From assembly GCA_015478765.1 (NCBI GenBank), contig JADMKR010000051.1, forward strand, positions 1-6,395: 6,395 bases of DNA, written 5' to 3'. Both the position numbers and the translations under genes were made by a program. Positions 5,816-6,395 of the stretch are shown one piece after another. Positions within the stretch are counted from its first letter, which is position 1; every line of letters begins with the position of its first letter. Source of the DNA: Flavobacterium sp. Its GTDB lineage: Bacteria; Bacteroidota; Bacteroidia; Flavobacteriales; Flavobacteriaceae. A model generated the notes under the pieces. That model saw only the letters and a program-made list of their open reading frames with translations, was not told the origin of the DNA and did not search any database.

Positions 5816-6034
5816 TTACACAAATAGATAATCGTCACCAATTTGATTGTCGGGTCTACCGCCCATATTTTCAACAAGATAATCGACTCCTTTTTGAATC
5901 AATTCAATGATTTTTTGAATGTAAACTTTTGCTTTGTGCAGGAATTCGAGTCCCAAATCAAGATAACTGTCGACAAACTCGATAAAGGCTTTTAACTTGT
6001 CCATATATCCTACTATCAATTCCGCTTTTTTCAT
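5816..6034 (-). CDS. Unrecognised small protein, 72 aa
   Basis: I do not recognise this protein. With the ATG at 6034 (start 'MKKAELIVGYMDKLKAF') it has 72 residues: residues 1-55 look like one or two long amphipathic helices with Ile/Leu/Val/Phe/Tyr at 3-4 residue spacing and Lys/Glu/Asp between, then a short polar tail with 'GGRPDNQIGDDY'. It has no cysteine, no signal peptide and no stretch hydrophobic enough for a transmembrane segment. It may oligomerise as a coiled coil or lie on a membrane. An ATG 33 nt upstream (6067) is in frame, but its extra 11 residues look unlike a protein start. Support for a real gene: it ends 6 nt before a hairpin that works best on this strand, has a plausible promoter at 6075-6102, starts with A at -3, and no other gene covers the region. 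It follows the NamZ-like gene by 70 nt on the same strand. Confidence 0.55.
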   Translation of the reverse strand: MKKAELIVGYMDKLKAFIEFVDSYLDLGLEFLHKAKVYIQKIIELIQKGVDYLVENMGGRPDNQIGDDYLFV

Positions 6035-6074
6035 GATGTATGTTTTTAAATGTTGATGATATCGCAATTTTTAT

Positions 6075-6102
6075 CTAAAATACGCATATTCGGCCTATCC
6101 AA
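6075..6102 (-). promoter_or_regulatory. Candidate promoter for the 72-aa ORF
   Basis: On the minus strand TTG (6102-6100), a 17-bp spacer and TATTTTAG (6082-6075) resemble the Bacteroidota form TTG-N17-23-TAnnTTTG with one mismatch in the -7 box. It starts just downstream of the NamZ-like stop codon (6105-6107) and would give a leader of roughly 30-40 nt before the ATG at 6034. No terminator hairpin separates the two genes, so cotranscription is also possible. Confidence 0.4.
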
Positions 6103-6104
6103 GT

Positions 6105-6395
6105 TTAGTAGATTTCATAATTTTTTCTTATATTTTTAAAGTCTGCAATACCCTTCTCCCAACCTTTTCGAATTTCGTTTTCTGACAGCCCCGATTCTAT
6201 CTGACGCTGTAATTGGGTGGTTCCGGCGAGTTTTGAAAAAAACGGATTAAAAAATTTTGCTTTGTCGGCCGTTTGTTCATAAGCAGTCAGGAGCCATTTC
6301 AGTTCCAATTTGGACAACGGGGGAACCTTTGTCAAATCTTCACCATAGCAAATTTTACCGTTATGAAGCGGGTCTTTGGCGCCAAGATTAGGCAT
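6105..6395 (-). CDS. namZ: NamZ/DUF1343-family exo-beta-N-acetylmuramidase, C-terminal 96 aa (5' part outside window)
   Basis: The frame is open to the right edge and stops at TAA (6107-6105); the Met at the very edge is probably internal. The visible part matches the C-terminal region of DUF1343 (GH171, NamZ) proteins: 'DPLHNGKICYGEDL' (family pattern P-x-H/Y-K/N-G-x-x-C-Y/F-G-x-D-L, residues 8-21), 'LKWLLTAYEQT', then 'FFNPFFSKLAGTTQLQRQIESGLSENEIRKGWEKGIADFKNIRKNYEIY', where FF-x-x-x-F-x-K-L-A-G-T, I-x-x-G-x-S/T-x-x-E-I-x-x-x-W and a final IRKKYLLY-like end are typical. NamZ enzymes remove N-acetylmuramic acid from the non-reducing end of peptidoglycan fragments, feeding cell-wall recycling. 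The catalytic domain and any signal peptide are outside the window, so export cannot be judged. No terminator follows; a promoter-like sequence and the 72-aa ORF come next on this strand. Confidence 0.85.
   Translation of the reverse strand: MPNLGAKDPLHNGKICYGEDLTKVPPLSKLELKWLLTAYEQTADKAKFFNPFFSKLAGTTQLQRQIESGLSENEIRKGWEKGIADFKNIRKNYEIY

Noticed and set aside
5894..5907. Inverted repeat TTGAAT-CA-ATTCAA
   Set aside because: It lies inside the coding sequence of the 72-aa ORF and is explained by its codons; nothing else marks it as a site.
5656..5910. Open frame of 84 codons on the plus strand across the end of the YkgJ-family gene
   Set aside because: It overlaps a well-supported gene in another frame, crosses the terminator hairpin, and its protein has no recognisable pattern.
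1..6395. CRISPR array, insertion sequence, tRNA/rRNA gene, toxin-antitoxin or phage-defence genes
   Set aside because: I saw no spaced direct repeats, transposase motifs, tRNA-like folds or defence domains; all large ORFs are accounted for by housekeeping or envelope families.

Overview
The window looks like ordinary chromosome from a member of the Bacteroidota, most likely a Sphingobacteriaceae-type organism (Pedobacter/Mucilaginibacter/Sphingobacterium relatives). Four things point there: the TPR and PstS-like proteins resemble those I know from that group; promoters fit the Bacteroidota -33/-7 form (TTTG and TAnnTTTG); no gene start has a Shine-Dalgarno sequence; and the QueE, YkgJ and NamZ/DUF1343 proteins have the Bacteroidota flavour. 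The genus is an inference from remembered protein similarity, not from a search.

Layout, left to right. Bases 1-2131 (+) hold the end of a PstS-like periplasmic binding protein and, 16 nt later, a secreted 557-aa TPR protein, closed by a strong intrinsic terminator. In many Bacteroidota this pair sits at the end of an ExbB-ExbD-ExbD-TonB gene cluster, which would lie to the left of this window. Bases 2168-2822 (+) hold queE (7-carboxy-7-deazaguanine synthase, queuosine pathway) with its own -7 box. Bases 2890-3333 (+) hold a small exported DUF2059 protein followed by a second strong terminator. Bases 3340-4494 (+) hold a fold-type I PLP enzyme of the class V aminotransferase / isopenicillin-N-epimerase-like group, whose start codon lies only 6 nt past that terminator. 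It converges on a class I SAM-dependent methyltransferase (4536-5228, -). The methyltransferase is divergent from a YkgJ-family cysteine-cluster protein (5285-5785, +), which has a textbook Bacteroidota promoter almost touching its ATG. A hairpin at 5784-5809, stronger on the minus strand, separates it from a minus-strand pair: an unrecognised 72-aa ORF (5816-6034) and the C-terminal end of a NamZ/DUF1343 exo-N-acetylmuramidase that runs off the right edge.

The genes do not form one pathway. They are short independent units: envelope/transport (PstS-like + TPR), tRNA modification (queE), an exported protein of unknown role, amino-acid-type PLP chemistry, a methyltransferase, a metal-binding cysteine protein and peptidoglycan recycling. 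I found no mobile element, CRISPR array, RNA gene or defence system, and no convincing new system. The observations most worth checking concern gene expression layout (a near-leaderless promoter, a terminator used in place of a leader) and the unrecognised small ORF. There is no gene-free stretch longer than 100 bases.
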